Positions 1 through 10,559 of a stretch of DNA of 60,583 bases are shown here, in pieces. The DNA is from Entophlyctis helioformis. Its lineage: Eukaryota > Chytridiomycota > Chytridiomycetes > Chytridiales > Chytriomycetaceae. The stretch spans positions 1 through 60,583 of the forward strand of contig JAHLKH010000172.1 of NCBI GenBank assembly GCA_025526915.1, written 5' to 3'. The position numbers and the translations under genes were made by a program. The notes under the pieces were generated by a model that worked only from the letters and a program-made list of their open reading frames with translations, was not told the origin of the DNA and ran no database searches. Position 1 is the first letter of the stretch. The number at the start of each line of letters is the position of its first letter.

Positions 1-2
1 TG

Positions 3-1316
3 TTGGCTGTGGAAAAAGCACCAGTCACTGACTTTCAATCCCAGCTACTCACAGAGAAGCTGAAGGTCAGAGATTCGGTCATCGCGGCGCTCATGAGTCC
101 TACGGAAGAGCCAGGCGCAAATGGTAATGTCAATGACAAGCCTAGATATCAACCAGCAATGTTAATGGCATGCCAATGCTCACACAAATCTGCCACAGCT
201 GGCCACATAACCAGTGGTTTGAGGACGCTGCTTGAGCCCCTGCAAGGAAAAATGGATCAGCTTGCCGCCACCATCAAGTCGCACAAGGAGAAACGCGACA
301 AACTGTGGGAGGATGTCCACAAGGAAAGGTCCTACACAGCAAAAGGCAATCGCGCTCCGACCGCCGCAGCTGGGTCCGTGAGCACGGAGAATTCCGAGAC
401 AGCGGCATCCACCGTCACTATGGAAGATGCAGTAATGACGGCAAGTCCCACAGACACGGCGCCGTACGTCCGCTTAAAGATGCAGCAGTTTGCGTCTCTG
501 GAAAGCCGCATCGCTGTCCTTGAAGATCTTGCCGATCTTGCCAACAGTTTGGTGGTGTCCATCGAGGGTCTGGTGCACACTGCTGGACAAGGAGATGCAG
601 TGTCAGCGACAGCAAAAGCAGCAGCAGTAGGTTTGGTGCGGCAGCTGTTTGATGTGCTGCGCCATGTCGTGACTGCCTGCATGGAGCCGGCTACCTCGAT
701 CCAGGCGTTTGTTCTTTCTGACCAGTGCGGCCAAAAGCAGTGGTTCCTTGGAGCCGTCCCCATCACGGCAGCAAATGCCAAAGCTACGCGGCACGTGTCC
801 AATGGCATCGTGGATGTCCTGAAAGGGGCAGGCATTCATGTGTCAGTCGTAGCGTGCGACGGCGGTTCGTTATCGGCTTTGGAGAACCTTCGTGGCGATG
901 AGATCTTCACCTCGCTCCGCGCTGTTATCCGCTCTGTCGACACGTCCAAATTCTTGAGCCCTGATGCTGGCAAGAGAGGGGCAGCGCAGTACTTTGCTGA
1001 TAAGGCTTGTGGCCAGATTGCCGAGGTGGTGCAGATTGCTGCAGACAAAGTCCGCGCGGAAAATGTCAATGGCGGTCTTGCCGGCATTCCTCACCTATAT
1101 CGCGATCTGGAAATTGCTCTCAAGGTTGTGGTTGACAAGGTAAGAAAGTGGCCAAGACGATCAACAATGGAAAGCATTCTGCAAATGAGGCATGGGCTTA
1201 CACATCCGATGCCTTCAAGTGCAAAGAATGGCTGGCCAACAAGAGTGGCGTCAATCTGGAACAGTCGAGCATGTTGGGAGCAGCCATCAGTCTTCCAGCT
1301 TGCGATGCAGAAGGGG
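3..1316 (+). pseudogene. 5' part of a transposase-like gene, split by a Ty3 element
   Basis: Open from the window edge, so the true start is missing. The predicted chain begins helical and acidic. Around bases 700-870 it reads like an RNase H-type transposase core: a strand-rich stretch, then the motif VSVVACDGG. The frame open from base 3 is left near 1140-1150, at a sequence (GTAAGAAAG) that could be a splice donor or a 2-nt insertion. From 1151 the neighbouring frame is open and runs to 1316. It continues without a break at 8047 once the retrotransposon and one copy of its AGGGG target duplication are removed (codon GAG spans the joint). A P-element/THAP9-type transposase is my best guess, based on this part plus a DIYHLLKN motif downstream. 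That is weak; an unrelated lineage-specific protein is possible. Confidence 0.45.
1312..1316. repeat. Target-site duplication AGGGG, left copy
   Basis: AGGGG lies directly before the 5' LTR and again at 8042-8046 directly after the 3' LTR. Five-base duplications are the usual footprint of Ty3/gypsy integrase. Confidence 0.9.
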
Positions 1317-1573
1317 TGTAACGGATGCTCGGTCGCGGTCACGTGATCCACGTGACCCACGTGACCGGACAGACATCGCCCGGCCGCGTCCCCCGCTCTG
1401 GTTGCCCCCGTTCTTGCAGTCGTCTGCCCGCCCTTCCTCGCGTGCATACTCACTGCCCCTGCAACCAGGTCCGTGCTTATGTCTCAATGAAGTCGTCTGC
1501 CCGCCCTTCCTCGCGTGCATACTCACTGCCCCTGCAACCAGCCGGCAAGTCTGCCTGGAGGCCCAGTGCTACA
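1317..1573 (+). repeat. 5' LTR of the Ty3 element
   Basis: Begins TGTAACGG and ends GCTACA. Near its 5' edge (about 1338-1366) it has three CACGTG palindromes spaced by a few bases, a plausible binding array for a basic helix-loop-helix factor. The 3' half holds two copies of a block of about 50 bp (GTCGTCTGCCCGCCC...), at about 1418-1468 and 1493-1543. Confidence 0.95.
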
Positions 1574-1662
1574 GCAAGAACCGCCCTCTCGACGCCGTCG
1601 GCCGCCGTTCCCGCCGCCGTCGATCGATTTTTCCGTCGTTTTTCCGTTTTTTTTTCCTTTGG

Positions 1663-3683
1663 ATGGCCGTCGAGCGCTCGCCCCAGCCCGCGGCTCGCTC
1701 GGCCGCCGCCCCCTTGGGCACTGACCAGGACCTCCTCGGCGAGGCCTCGTTCGATACGGCCCGCTCGTTCATCGACGCCACCCCCCCAAGGTCCCAGCAC
1801 CGCCCCGACCCTGTGGGTACGTCGTCCGTCTTGATGGCCGACTCTGCTCTGGGCGCGTCTTTTGGCGCCTCACCAGCGCGCCGCCACTCCTCGGCCGATC
1901 TGTTGGGCCGCCACGACGCAGACGCTGGTCGGCGCCAAGAGGCGTTCCTCTCCAGCACGCCAGCCGTCCAGCCCGGTGCTGGGAGTGCCCCCAGGCGGCC
2001 CTTCACCATCACTGGAGAGCACATGTTCTACGAACTCGTGCGCCTCCACACGGGGGCGTCAGACACCAGCCGAGCACTCAAGGCGACCACATCATCTGCG
2101 GCCGCCGCCCACGCTGCCATCGACAATCTGCGGCTTCAGCTGCAGTCGGACCGCGACATGGCCGCCAGGCAGGCTGAGGCCTACTCCAACGCCACCCAGC
2201 TCCACCATCAACGCCTGGTGGCACTCTTTGACTCTGTCGAGGCCAACTCAGAGGCCATACGGGGCCTGCAGAAGAGCGTCGCCAACACGTCGGAATCCGT
2301 GATTGCACTGGAGCAGGTCTTCTCGGATGCCGTCGCCAAGGCCACCAAAACGGCAAACGCTGCGTTGGCGCAGGCCTCAGCCACGGCGACCCTGCTTGCG
2401 GAGCATCCGGTCCAGGCGCTTGGGTCCTCGGTGGACTCGCGTCCGGCCCACGCGTCGGGATCCTCGGTGGATGCTCGCCTGCCAGCAGCCGTGGAAGCCC
2501 GTGCACCAAACTTGGCCAAGGTGTTCTCGGAATCGCTTGGCAGACAGGTGCCGTTCAACGGCCTTGTCATGGTCAAGGGCTCGCAGCTGACGGTCAACTG
2601 GAACGCCACTCGCGAGAGCCTCGAGCCGTTCGTCCTTGCCATTGAGATGGCCTACAAGAGCGCCTGCAAGGCGACCGGCGTGGACGCGATCCCCCTGAGC
2701 GACATTGGCGCAACCCTCTTGACGCTCCTCACAGGCGATGCCCGTGTATTCGCCACCGCCTGGTTCAAGTCGCTCAAGACAGACGATCCCCCCCGACGCT
2801 CGCCCACTTCCTTGCGGACCTCGTGTCGCGCCACAGTGCCCCGGAACGAGTCCGAGGCCAGGCTCGCCAGAAGCTGGAGCGTGACTTTGCGCCCACTGAG
2901 TGCCATGGCCGTGTCCCGCAGGATTGGCTGCATGCAGCCGAGCGGCTGTTCGATGACGCCCAGCTTACGGAGGCGGAGAGGCTCACATTCCTCCGCACGC
3001 GCATCAAGGACAAGCCCGAGGCGTGGGATTCGCTCACGACCTACTCGGCCCTCCGCGAGGCGTTCATCAAGCGACACTCAGGCGCGGAGGAACACGAGCG
3101 TGACATTGCAATTGCCACTGCCCTCGCCAACGCTCACAAGGCCCAAGACGCCAAGTCGACGCCCAGCTCTGGCAAGACAGCCGCCGCGTCGCCGCGTTCT
3201 TGGAGCTCCTCATCGCCCAAGGCCACTCCTGCGCCCTCTGGCAACAACAGCGCATCTGAAACGCGTAAGGCCGCCTCGCCCGCTGCGACAGCCGACCATG
3301 CCAGCCGATCGCCTAGCCAGCGCCCGCCCCACTCTAAGGTCGGGCGCATCGCGGCAAAGGCCAAGGCACCCGGGTACGTTCGCTCGCCCCCTCTGGCTCC
3401 TCCTGCTCCTGCGGCTAAGCACGCTTCGGCGGCTAAGCCTGCGGCCGTGCGTAAGCCCAATGCTGACACCGAACCTCCATCGGTCCCTGCCCGTGACGAC
3501 GGCGCACCAGCAATGGCTCCGGCTCGCGGTCGCTCGAAACCGTCTCGTCGTTCTCAGACGACGGGACCCAGTACAGCGACGCAGATGAAGAAGAGTAGTC
3601 CAGTTGTGGCTGATGCGAATAAAAGGTGCCCTCTGTGGCCCCTGATCACCCTGTTTGTCCTGTGTTGCCGCCGTCGCGACTGA
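1663..3683 (+). CDS. gag: Gag of the Ty3 element (frame broken once or more)
   Basis: The ATG at 1663 is the first in a frame that opens after a T-rich leader. It encodes an Ala/Ser-rich N-terminus, a long helical stretch and a capsid-like region (about 2520-2780). At 2788-2794 a run of seven C changes the frame; the continuation (LADLVSRHSAPERV, then a helical C-terminal capsid segment) is in the next frame. The tail is Pro/Ala/Lys-rich and low complexity. I see no CCHC zinc knuckle, which some chromoviruses also lack. The frame used at the very end is uncertain: the frame I follow stops at 3683 and overlaps the pol start, while another frame ends earlier in an acidic DADEEE tail at 3598. 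Confidence 0.75.
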
Positions 3684-5945
3684 AGGAGGGGCACCTGGCT
3701 CCTGTGAAGCCCATCACAGAGAACCGGTGCACCTTCCCTGTCTTCTTAGACAATCGCAGCGCCAGCGTCCTGGTGGACACTGGCAGCAGCGCGAATCTAG
3801 TGGCTCGCCGTTGGTTGGATGCCAACGGCCTGCTCGCCGCTGCCCGGCCGTTCACCCGGCAGGCGGTGACTCTCGAGTTTGCCAACGGCAACTTGCAGAG
3901 GCTAGATTCAGAGGTCTACCTCACGCTCGCTGACAGATCTAATGCTGTCAGCCAGGTGCGGTTCCTTGTCTACGATGGTGTGGATGATGTCATCCTGGGC
4001 ATGCCGTGGCTGCGCACCACCGCGAAGGCGTCGTTCAACTTCCGTCGCGGCGTTTTCCGCTTCTCAACCGAGTCGCGCCCCGATGTGCACCACATCTGGC
4101 AGCACGAAGACGCTCCGCCGTCTGCTGCACCCCACAACCGGCCGCACTCTGACATCGTGGTTACCATGTCGGACATCCTCGCCCATCCTGACGAGTATGC
4201 GGAGCTGGTCTATGTGGATGATCTGCCTGAGGACCGTGAGGCAGCTGCTGATGCGCGCCTTCGCGTCGCGGCTGCAAACGGCCTCACCCCGGACGAGCTG
4301 AAGGAGAAGTACCCCTACCTTCCAGTCTGCCCGGACGAGGAGACGCAGAAGGCATTCATCGAGTACTACGAGGTCTGCTGCCCGCCGCAAGGCCGTGCGC
4401 ACGACTCGGAGTTCGAGATTGCGATCCCTTTCATTAAGGATGCGCAGCTGCCGCCGCGTCGTGGCCTCAAGAGACTGAACCAGGATGCATCCATAGCGCT
4501 CAAGAAGCAGCTAGACGAGTGGTACACCAAAGGTTACATCCGCCGCTCGTCATCGCCTTTGGGCGCCGGCACGCTCTTTGTCCGCAAAAAGGATGGTTCG
4601 CTGCGGTTGGTCATCGACTACCGCGGCTTGAACAACATCTCGGTGAAGTTCCACAGTGCGATCCCGGAGATTGAGACCCTCCGTGATAACTTGGCAAACA
4701 AACCCTTCCGCTCGATGCTTGACATCCGCGAGGGCTTCCTTAACATTCGTGTTAAGGCGGAGGACCAGTGGAAAACTGCGTTCTCCACCCAGTTTGGTCA
4801 CTTTGAGTTCACGGTCATGCCTTTTGGGCTGACCAATGCTCCGGCTGTGTTTACACAGGCCATCCAGTCGACGCTCAATGAGCTGCTGGGCACGTGCGTC
4901 TCGGTGTACATGGATGACATCTACATCTACAGCGCGACGTACAAGGAGCATATCAAACACCTACGCACTGTTCTCAAGCTGCTACTGGAGGCTCAATTGT
5001 ACATTAAGCCATCCAAGTGCATGATCCTGCAGCAGGACATTGAGTTCTGCGGTCACGTGCTTTCGCCCACTGGTTATTCCATTGCGCCAAAGCACTTGCA
5101 GGACATGGCAGCAGCGCCACACATCTCAAACACAACCACTCTGGCAACTTGGCTTGGCAAGCTTGTGTGGTTAAAGTCATTCATTGGTGGGCCGAACCCT
5201 GCAAAGGCGTACGCCACCATGTGTCTGCCACTTTACAAGCTACTAGCCAAGAATGCCAAGTGGGAGTGGGGCCCTGCTCAAAAGCAGGCTGTGGAAGACC
5301 TGCGACAGGCAGTGCTGAAAGCGACCGAGCTGCGGTTCTTTGACCCGGCTCTGGAAACGCATGTCTACACTGATGCCAGCAACTACGTCATTGCCGGCTA
5401 CCTGTCGCAGATCCACCCAGATGGCGAGAAGCTGGTGGCCTGCTGGTCACGTAAGCTTAGCCCAGCCGAGATGAACTATCCAACCCACGAACGCGAGTTG
5501 CTCGCCATCGTGGAGTTCTTCTCGCGTTTCCGTCATCTGCTGTCCAGTGTGCGCTCTGTCACGCACACTGACCACAAGGCGCTGGTCTGGTTGGCCACGC
5601 AGCCCCACCTGTCGGATCGGCAGGCTCGATGGGTCCTGTCTCTGCAGGAGTTTGATACATCCATCGAGTACGTGCCTGGCGAGCTCAACTCGCTGGCCGA
5701 TCTGCTGTCCCGCGATCCCTCAAAGGCCCCTCTCTGCACAAACTGTCGCTCGCCCGTCCCGATCCGTGCTGCCAATCTGCGCACTGACTCTGACTGGGCG
5801 AAAGACGTGCGTGCGGCGTTGCCGGCCGACCCATTCGCCTCCAGACTGCCTGGCTGGAAGGCTGACCCGTCGTCAGCCACGCCGGCCGACCGCAAGGTCG
5901 TAGTGCACATGGAGTGCTTGGATGGTGCGTGGTGGTACAAGGCAA
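3626..5945 (+). CDS. pol: Pol, N-terminal part: protease, reverse transcriptase, RNase H
   Basis: Domains in order: aspartic protease with active-site VLVDTGSSAN and the downstream flap partner VILGMPWL; reverse transcriptase with LRLVIDYRGLN and the YMDD catalytic box (SVYMDDIYIY); RNase H with YTDASNYVIAGYLSQ, HERELLAI and HTDHKALVWL. All key acidic residues are visible. The protein makes the cDNA copy inside Gag particles. The frame ends at a single-base break near 5939-5941, after which integrase continues in the next frame. Overlap with gag suggests either programmed frameshifting or a separate start; the sequence does not decide. Confidence 0.93.
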
Positions 5946-7731
5946 CCGCTTGTATGTGCCGCAGTCTCTGCGCGCGGATCTGCTCGCCCACTACCACGAC
6001 TCTCCCTTCGGTGCGCACCAGGGACGTCAGCGGACCACCAGCCGCTTGTCGAACCGGTACTTCTGGCCCAGAATGTCTGAGGACATTGCTGCCTATGTCG
6101 CCTCATGCGACGTGTGCCAGCGCCACCGCACGCCCAACCACCGGCCTGACGGCCTGCTGCATCCACTCGCGATCCCGGACGACTGCTTCTCGAGCGTCGC
6201 CATGGACGTCATGTTCCTGCCCGCGGGCGGACAAGACGATGCATTTGATGCTGCTCTGGTTGTGGTCGATCGCCTGTCCGGTCTCTGCGACGCGTTCCCG
6301 TGCCGCCGCTCGTCGTCGGCCCAGGAGCTGGCCGAGCTCTTCCTGACTCGCTGGGTCTGCTCGGGCAAGGGCTTCCCTGTCGACATCGTCTCGGACCGCG
6401 ACGCCCGCTGGTTGTCGGCTTTCTGGTCGAGCCTCTGCACCGCTGCCCGGATCAAGCAGAACCTCAGCACGGCTCGCCACCAGCAGACTGACGGCTTGGC
6501 CGAACGCAGCATCCGCACCATCAAGGATGCGCTCGCCAAGGCGGCCGATTACCACGGCTCTGACTGGCCGCTGCTGCTCGGTCCCACCTGCTTTGGCCTC
6601 AACTGCGCGCCGTCTGCGTCGTCTGGCTTTGCACCCTTCTTCCTGGCGTTTGGCCGCCACCCGCGGTCCTTCCCGTCCGAGCCAGCCCTGGCACCATCTG
6701 CCGCGGCCCGCGACCTGCTGCTGGACATGGCTGCTGCTCGCGACTCGGCCATTCTGAATCGGCGCAAAGCCCAGGCAGCCATGGCCGTTCAGGCAAACAA
6801 GCGTCGCCGCCGTCACCCTGCGTACAAGGTCGGCGACATGGTGCTCCTCAATGCTGAGGGCATCTCCTGGCCGGCGGACTCGCACCGCCCGCCGCTCACG
6901 GCCGCCAAGTGGCTCGGCCCCTTTGCCATCACCAGCCTGGACTCTGGTGAATCTGGCCTCAACTACACGCTCGCGCTGCCTGCCTCGCTGCACCGCGTCC
7001 ACAACGTGTTCCATGCCGACCGGATCTGCCCGTATGTCGACCCTCTGTCTGCGCCCACCGGCCGCAAGGATGTGCCCTCCCGGCCGGACCCCGAGTACCA
7101 CGCCGACGACGGCACGTCGGACAACTACGAGGTCGAGCGGATCGTTGACTCGCGCACTTATCGCGGCAAGATCGAGTATCTGGTCAAGTGGGTCGGTTAT
7201 CCAGCCGACGACAACACATGGGTCCCAGCCGCCGACATGCGCAAGGCCCAGGACCTCGTCAAGGCATTCCACGCTCGGCCGACCAAGGCGCCTAAGGGCA
7301 AGGCGTCCAAACCGGTTCAGCCCACGCGCGCGGCTCCTGCTCCGGCTGCTCCTGCACCGGCTGCTCCTGCTCCCGCCGCGGCGCCCGCTCCCACGCAGCC
7401 CAAGGCATCCAAGCCCTCTCGCCGCAAGCGCACTGCGCCTGCTCCTGCACCAGTGGCCCCTGCTCCAGCGGCAGCCACGCCCGCGGCACCTGCTCCGGCT
7501 GACGAGCCGATCGCACCTGCTGCACCCGCATCTCCCTCTCTCTCTCCATCTTTCCCTCCTCTCCCTCCTCCCTCTTCTCCTCCTTCCTTCTCTCTCTCGT
7601 TTCTCCCCCCTCTCAACCATCCCGCCCCACCTCGCCGCTCTGAGCGCACGGTTCCCCGTCCTGTGTCCTATGCGTCCATCGTTGCCCGCACTTCTGCCTC
7701 TCGTGTGTGCAACGCCCCTGCATCCTCTTAG
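5939..7731 (+). CDS. pol: Pol, C-terminal part: integrase and chromodomain
   Basis: Begins with an HHCC zinc finger (two His in the HYHDSPFGAH region, then CDVCQRH). The DDE core follows, with VAMDVMFLP, IVSDRDARW and QQTDGLAERSIRT. After a basic stretch comes a GPY/F-like module (KWLGPFAI) and then a chromodomain at about 7126-7270 (YEVERIVDSR, YLVKWVGYP, NTWVPAADM). A long Pro/Ala tail ends at 7731. Chromodomains of such elements steer integration to marked heterochromatin. The upstream domains lie in a different frame. Confidence 0.93.
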
Positions 7732-7775
7732 TCGCTGTTCATCCACTCTTCTTTCTTATGAGTGGCTGTCTACGC

Positions 7776-7784
7776 TGGGGGGAG
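7776..7784 (+). promoter_or_regulatory. Polypurine tract of the Ty3 element
   Basis: A G-rich purine run (TGGGGGGAG) directly abuts the 3' LTR, the position where plus-strand cDNA synthesis is primed in LTR retrotransposons. Confidence 0.75.
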
Positions 7785-8041
7785 TGTAACGGATGCTCGG
7801 TCGCGGTCACGTGATCCACGTGACCCACGTGACCGGACAGACATCGCCCGGCCGCGTCCCCCGCTCTGGTTGCCCCCGTTCTTGCAGTCGTCTGCCCGCC
7901 CTTCCTCGCGTGCATACTCACTGCCCCTGCAACCAGGTCCGTGCTTATGTCTCAATGAAGTCGTCTGCCCGCCCTTCCTCGCGTGCATACTCACTGCCCC
8001 TGCAACCAGCCGGCAAGTCTGCCTGGAGGCCCAGTGCTACA
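7785..8041 (+). repeat. 3' LTR of the Ty3 element
   Basis: Same 257 bp as the 5' LTR, with no difference seen by eye, including the three CACGTG sites and the internal 50-bp duplication. Followed by the target duplication AGGGG at 8042-8046. Confidence 0.95.
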
Positions 8042-8046
8042 AGGGG

Positions 8047-9957
8047 AGGCATCATCCTTGGCGACTCTTACAAGCAGCACGCCGTTCGAATATGCCAGCA
8101 GCCTCGACATGTGCGAAGCGATGCCAGTCTGCGACGAGGGCAGCACGTGCAATGCGATGGATGTAGACGCGATGGTCGACGATGATGATTCCCGCGGCGA
8201 AGACGCGGCCGAGGACAATGACGATTCTAGTGTCGAAGACGATGAGCACGAAGCCGAGGATGATGGCGATTCCGGTGCTGAAGATGATGAGCACGAGGCC
8301 GAGGACAATGGCGATTCCAGTGTCGAAGACGATGAGCATGCGGCCGAGGACAACGAGATGGACTCGACAGATGCACAACTTCCAGGCGAGTTCGGCGATG
8401 CCATCAGTGCGCGACCGCTTGAACAAGTAGACCCAATAACGGTCTCGCGCAGCAACATCTCTGTCGAGCCAGCCTGCCAGCTCACACCGATACAAGACAT
8501 TGCAAGCATTCTCTGCGACCTGAAGTCGATGATCATGGTCCTCAAGGAGGCTGATTGGGACGGCAAGGGTACAAAGGCCATATCAGCTAGCGTCGCACAA
8601 GTCCTTCGTTGCATCATCATCGCGGAGAAGCTGCACAAGATCAAGGTCGCAACAGGCGCGACGAAGTACCTCTCGGAATCGATCTGTGACGGCGTCAAAC
8701 ATCCGAATGATGACAGCAAGAGGCTGTTTGGCTGTCTCGACATCTACCATCTGCTCAAGAACGCGATCCGCAGCTTCGAAACGAACGGGTTTGGGCAGGC
8801 AAACCGAGAGATCTTCGCCTACCTGTCCAAGGTTGCCCCCACACTGCTGCCCAAGCAGTGGTTCTTGCGGGACAAGCAGGACGTCAAAGACACCGTCCGT
8901 GTCCTCAGCCCTGTGCATCTCAAGGCGTTCAAGGCGATTGCCGAGGCAGAGAGCCGGTTTCTGGAACAAGGAAGTGGCATGAGCGACGTCGAGTTCACGA
9001 TCTTTGACAGCAACAACCAGGCGATCCCAGCCGTGCTTACCAAGGACGACATCGATGAAAACAAGGAGGAGAGCCGATTTTCGATGGAAGCAAGCTACCA
9101 GTACCTACTGCACCTGTCCAAGCTGTTCCACGCAATTGATTGCCGCGGCATTGATCAGCAATCTCGAGCGTTGATGGTGAACGAGTTCCTGGGCTACTTT
9201 CTGGGCGTGATCGGCAACGAGGTTTCAAATCTGCACACCAACTGTTCTCACTACGGCGCGAGGAAGTCAGGAATCAAGAAGAACTCGGGCATTTCGTGGC
9301 AAGGAGCTATCGGGTTGATCATGACAAGCACGACGTACATTGGCGTCCACAACCAGAATCTGGGCATGCTTGCGACACTTGATCCAAATGCAGAGTTTGC
9401 AGTCCCAGAAGGAGCGACCTTTACACACTTGTATGGTCGCGCGCTTACGTCCTATCCCGTGGAGCAAGTAAGCTGACAAACGGGCAGACAACACACTCTC
9501 CTTGACGATCAGCACTAACCATTGCATGGGACACAGCTGTTTAACGCGTGGCGAGACAGTTTACGACGGACTGGAAAGGGCCGGAATGACAAGTCAGACC
9601 TGGAAGAGTTCATGTCAGTCGCACAACAGATGCAACTCATGTTCAAGATCAGGTCGATGGACGTTGAGCAGAGCGGATTCCTTGTTGAGCCATCCTGCAA
9701 AGGCCGGTAGGATATTCTCATAGGATGTGTATGCACTGATCGCACAGCAGACTAACTGCACGAACAGCACATACAGATCACACGAAAAATCCAACAACAT
9801 CTTTGTCTGGGGCCCCACCAGCGATCCCGTCCGGAAAGAGTATGCTGTCTACACAAAGGCAGCCAGGACAGAGGTTGACATGAGTGAGCAGGATTGCAGC
9901 AGGCATTCTGTGTGTATCGCCTCGACAGTTCTCAATGTCAGACCAATCCAAGCGTGA
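8047..9957 (+). pseudogene. 3' part of the split transposase-like gene
   Basis: Continues the frame left at 1316. The predicted exons are 8047-9467, 9537-9706 and 9768-9957. The introns have GTAAGC and GTAGGA donors, CTAAC branch sites (CACTAACC, GACTAACT) and ACAG acceptors, and phases match at both joints. The chain has an acidic repeat block, then a helical core with DIYHLLKNAIRSF and LSPVHLKAFKAIAEAE. These recall the insertion and C-terminal part of P-element/THAP9-type transposases. After the core come YHS-like aromatic and WGPTSDPV segments and the stop. Without the retrotransposon, both parts form one gene of roughly 950 residues. The family call is tentative; the exon structure is better supported. 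Confidence 0.5.
8205..8357 (+). repeat. Acidic 45-bp tandem repeat within the transposase-like gene
   Basis: Three full 45-bp units (8205, 8250, 8295) plus a partial one. Each encodes 15 residues rich in Asp, Glu, Ser and His (pattern AEDNxDSSVEDDEHE). The period is a multiple of three, so the frame is kept. Confidence 0.85.
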
Positions 9958-10465
9958 TGCCTTACAGCAGCTCGACGATACGCGGCAGCTCAACGATACG
10001 CTGAGTGATCCATCCATGTCCTCGTTGGTGAGCTCGTCTGCCTCTTGTGCAATGGCTGTCAACAGTTGCGACTCTGTTGACACTGCATGCCTTGACAAGC
10101 TCGACAACGACAAGGACCTTGCGGGCGAGCATGGACAACCAACCGTTGCTGCAGCTGCCACGCCAACGGCCAGCCGCCGTGGAGCGTCAAGCAAGCGGAA
10201 GAGAGCAGCAGCAGATGCCAGTGCGTCTGTGTCGCCTGTGACGTCGGTCGTTCGGACATTGCAGCAGGCAGCCCCAGCAGCACACACAAGTGCGCCGCCT
10301 GGATGCAGAAGGCCAACAACTACAACAGGCAGTCGCACGAGAGTTCTTCGTGACACTACCAACACGCAGACAACTGCTGCCCCTGGGACAGGCTCGGCAG
10401 CCCACAAGCCAGCGTCAAAGCAACCACGACTTGAGAAGGCATCGGCTGCAGGCTGCTCAGAGTGA
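9935..10465 (+). CDS. Hypothetical Ser/Thr/Ala-rich reading frame with basic cluster
   Basis: An open frame starting MSDQSKRDAL overlaps the end of the preceding gene. It encodes a low-complexity protein with a nuclear-localisation-like cluster (SSKRKRAAA). It could be a further exon of the transposase-like gene reached by an unrecognised splice, or non-coding. I see no domain. Confidence 0.25.
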   Translation: MSDQSKRDALQQLDDTRQLNDTLSDPSMSSLVSSSASCAMAVNSCDSVDTACLDKLDNDKDLAGEHGQPTVAAAATPTASRRGASSKRKRAAADASASVSPVTSVVRTLQQAAPAAHTSAPPGCRRPTTTTGSRTRVLRDTTNTQTTAAPGTGSAAHKPASKQPRLEKASAAGCSE

Positions 10466-10559
10466 CTGGGGAATCCGGACAAGAATATGAAATTGGATTC
10501 AAAACGATTGGAAATTGGATGCCAAATTGAACAAAATTCGAGGCAAACCAGCCGACCAA

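Larger units (their letters stand above)
1317..8041 (+). mobile_element. Full-length Ty3/gypsy chromovirus retrotransposon
   Basis: A 6,725-bp element bounded by 257-bp direct LTRs that start TGTAAC and end GCTACA. It is flanked by the 5-bp duplication AGGGG. Internal order is leader, gag, protease, reverse transcriptase, RNase H, integrase with an HHCC finger, then a chromodomain, which is the chromovirus layout. The two LTRs read identical by eye, so insertion is recent. Even so, the coding region has single-base frame breaks at a run of seven C (2788-2794) and at 5939-5941. No tRNA-type primer-binding site (TGG...) follows the 5' LTR; the sequence there is GCAAGAACCGCC. A purine tract precedes the 3' LTR. 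Confidence 0.95.

Noticed and set aside
1192..1662. Upstream extension of the gag frame through the 5' LTR
   Set aside because: The frame is open by chance across the LTR; the leader and the ATG at 1663 give the sensible start.
6103..7746. 547-codon minus-strand open frame, Arg/Gly-rich
   Set aside because: Antisense to the integrase-chromodomain frame; composition is a shadow of GC-rich codons.
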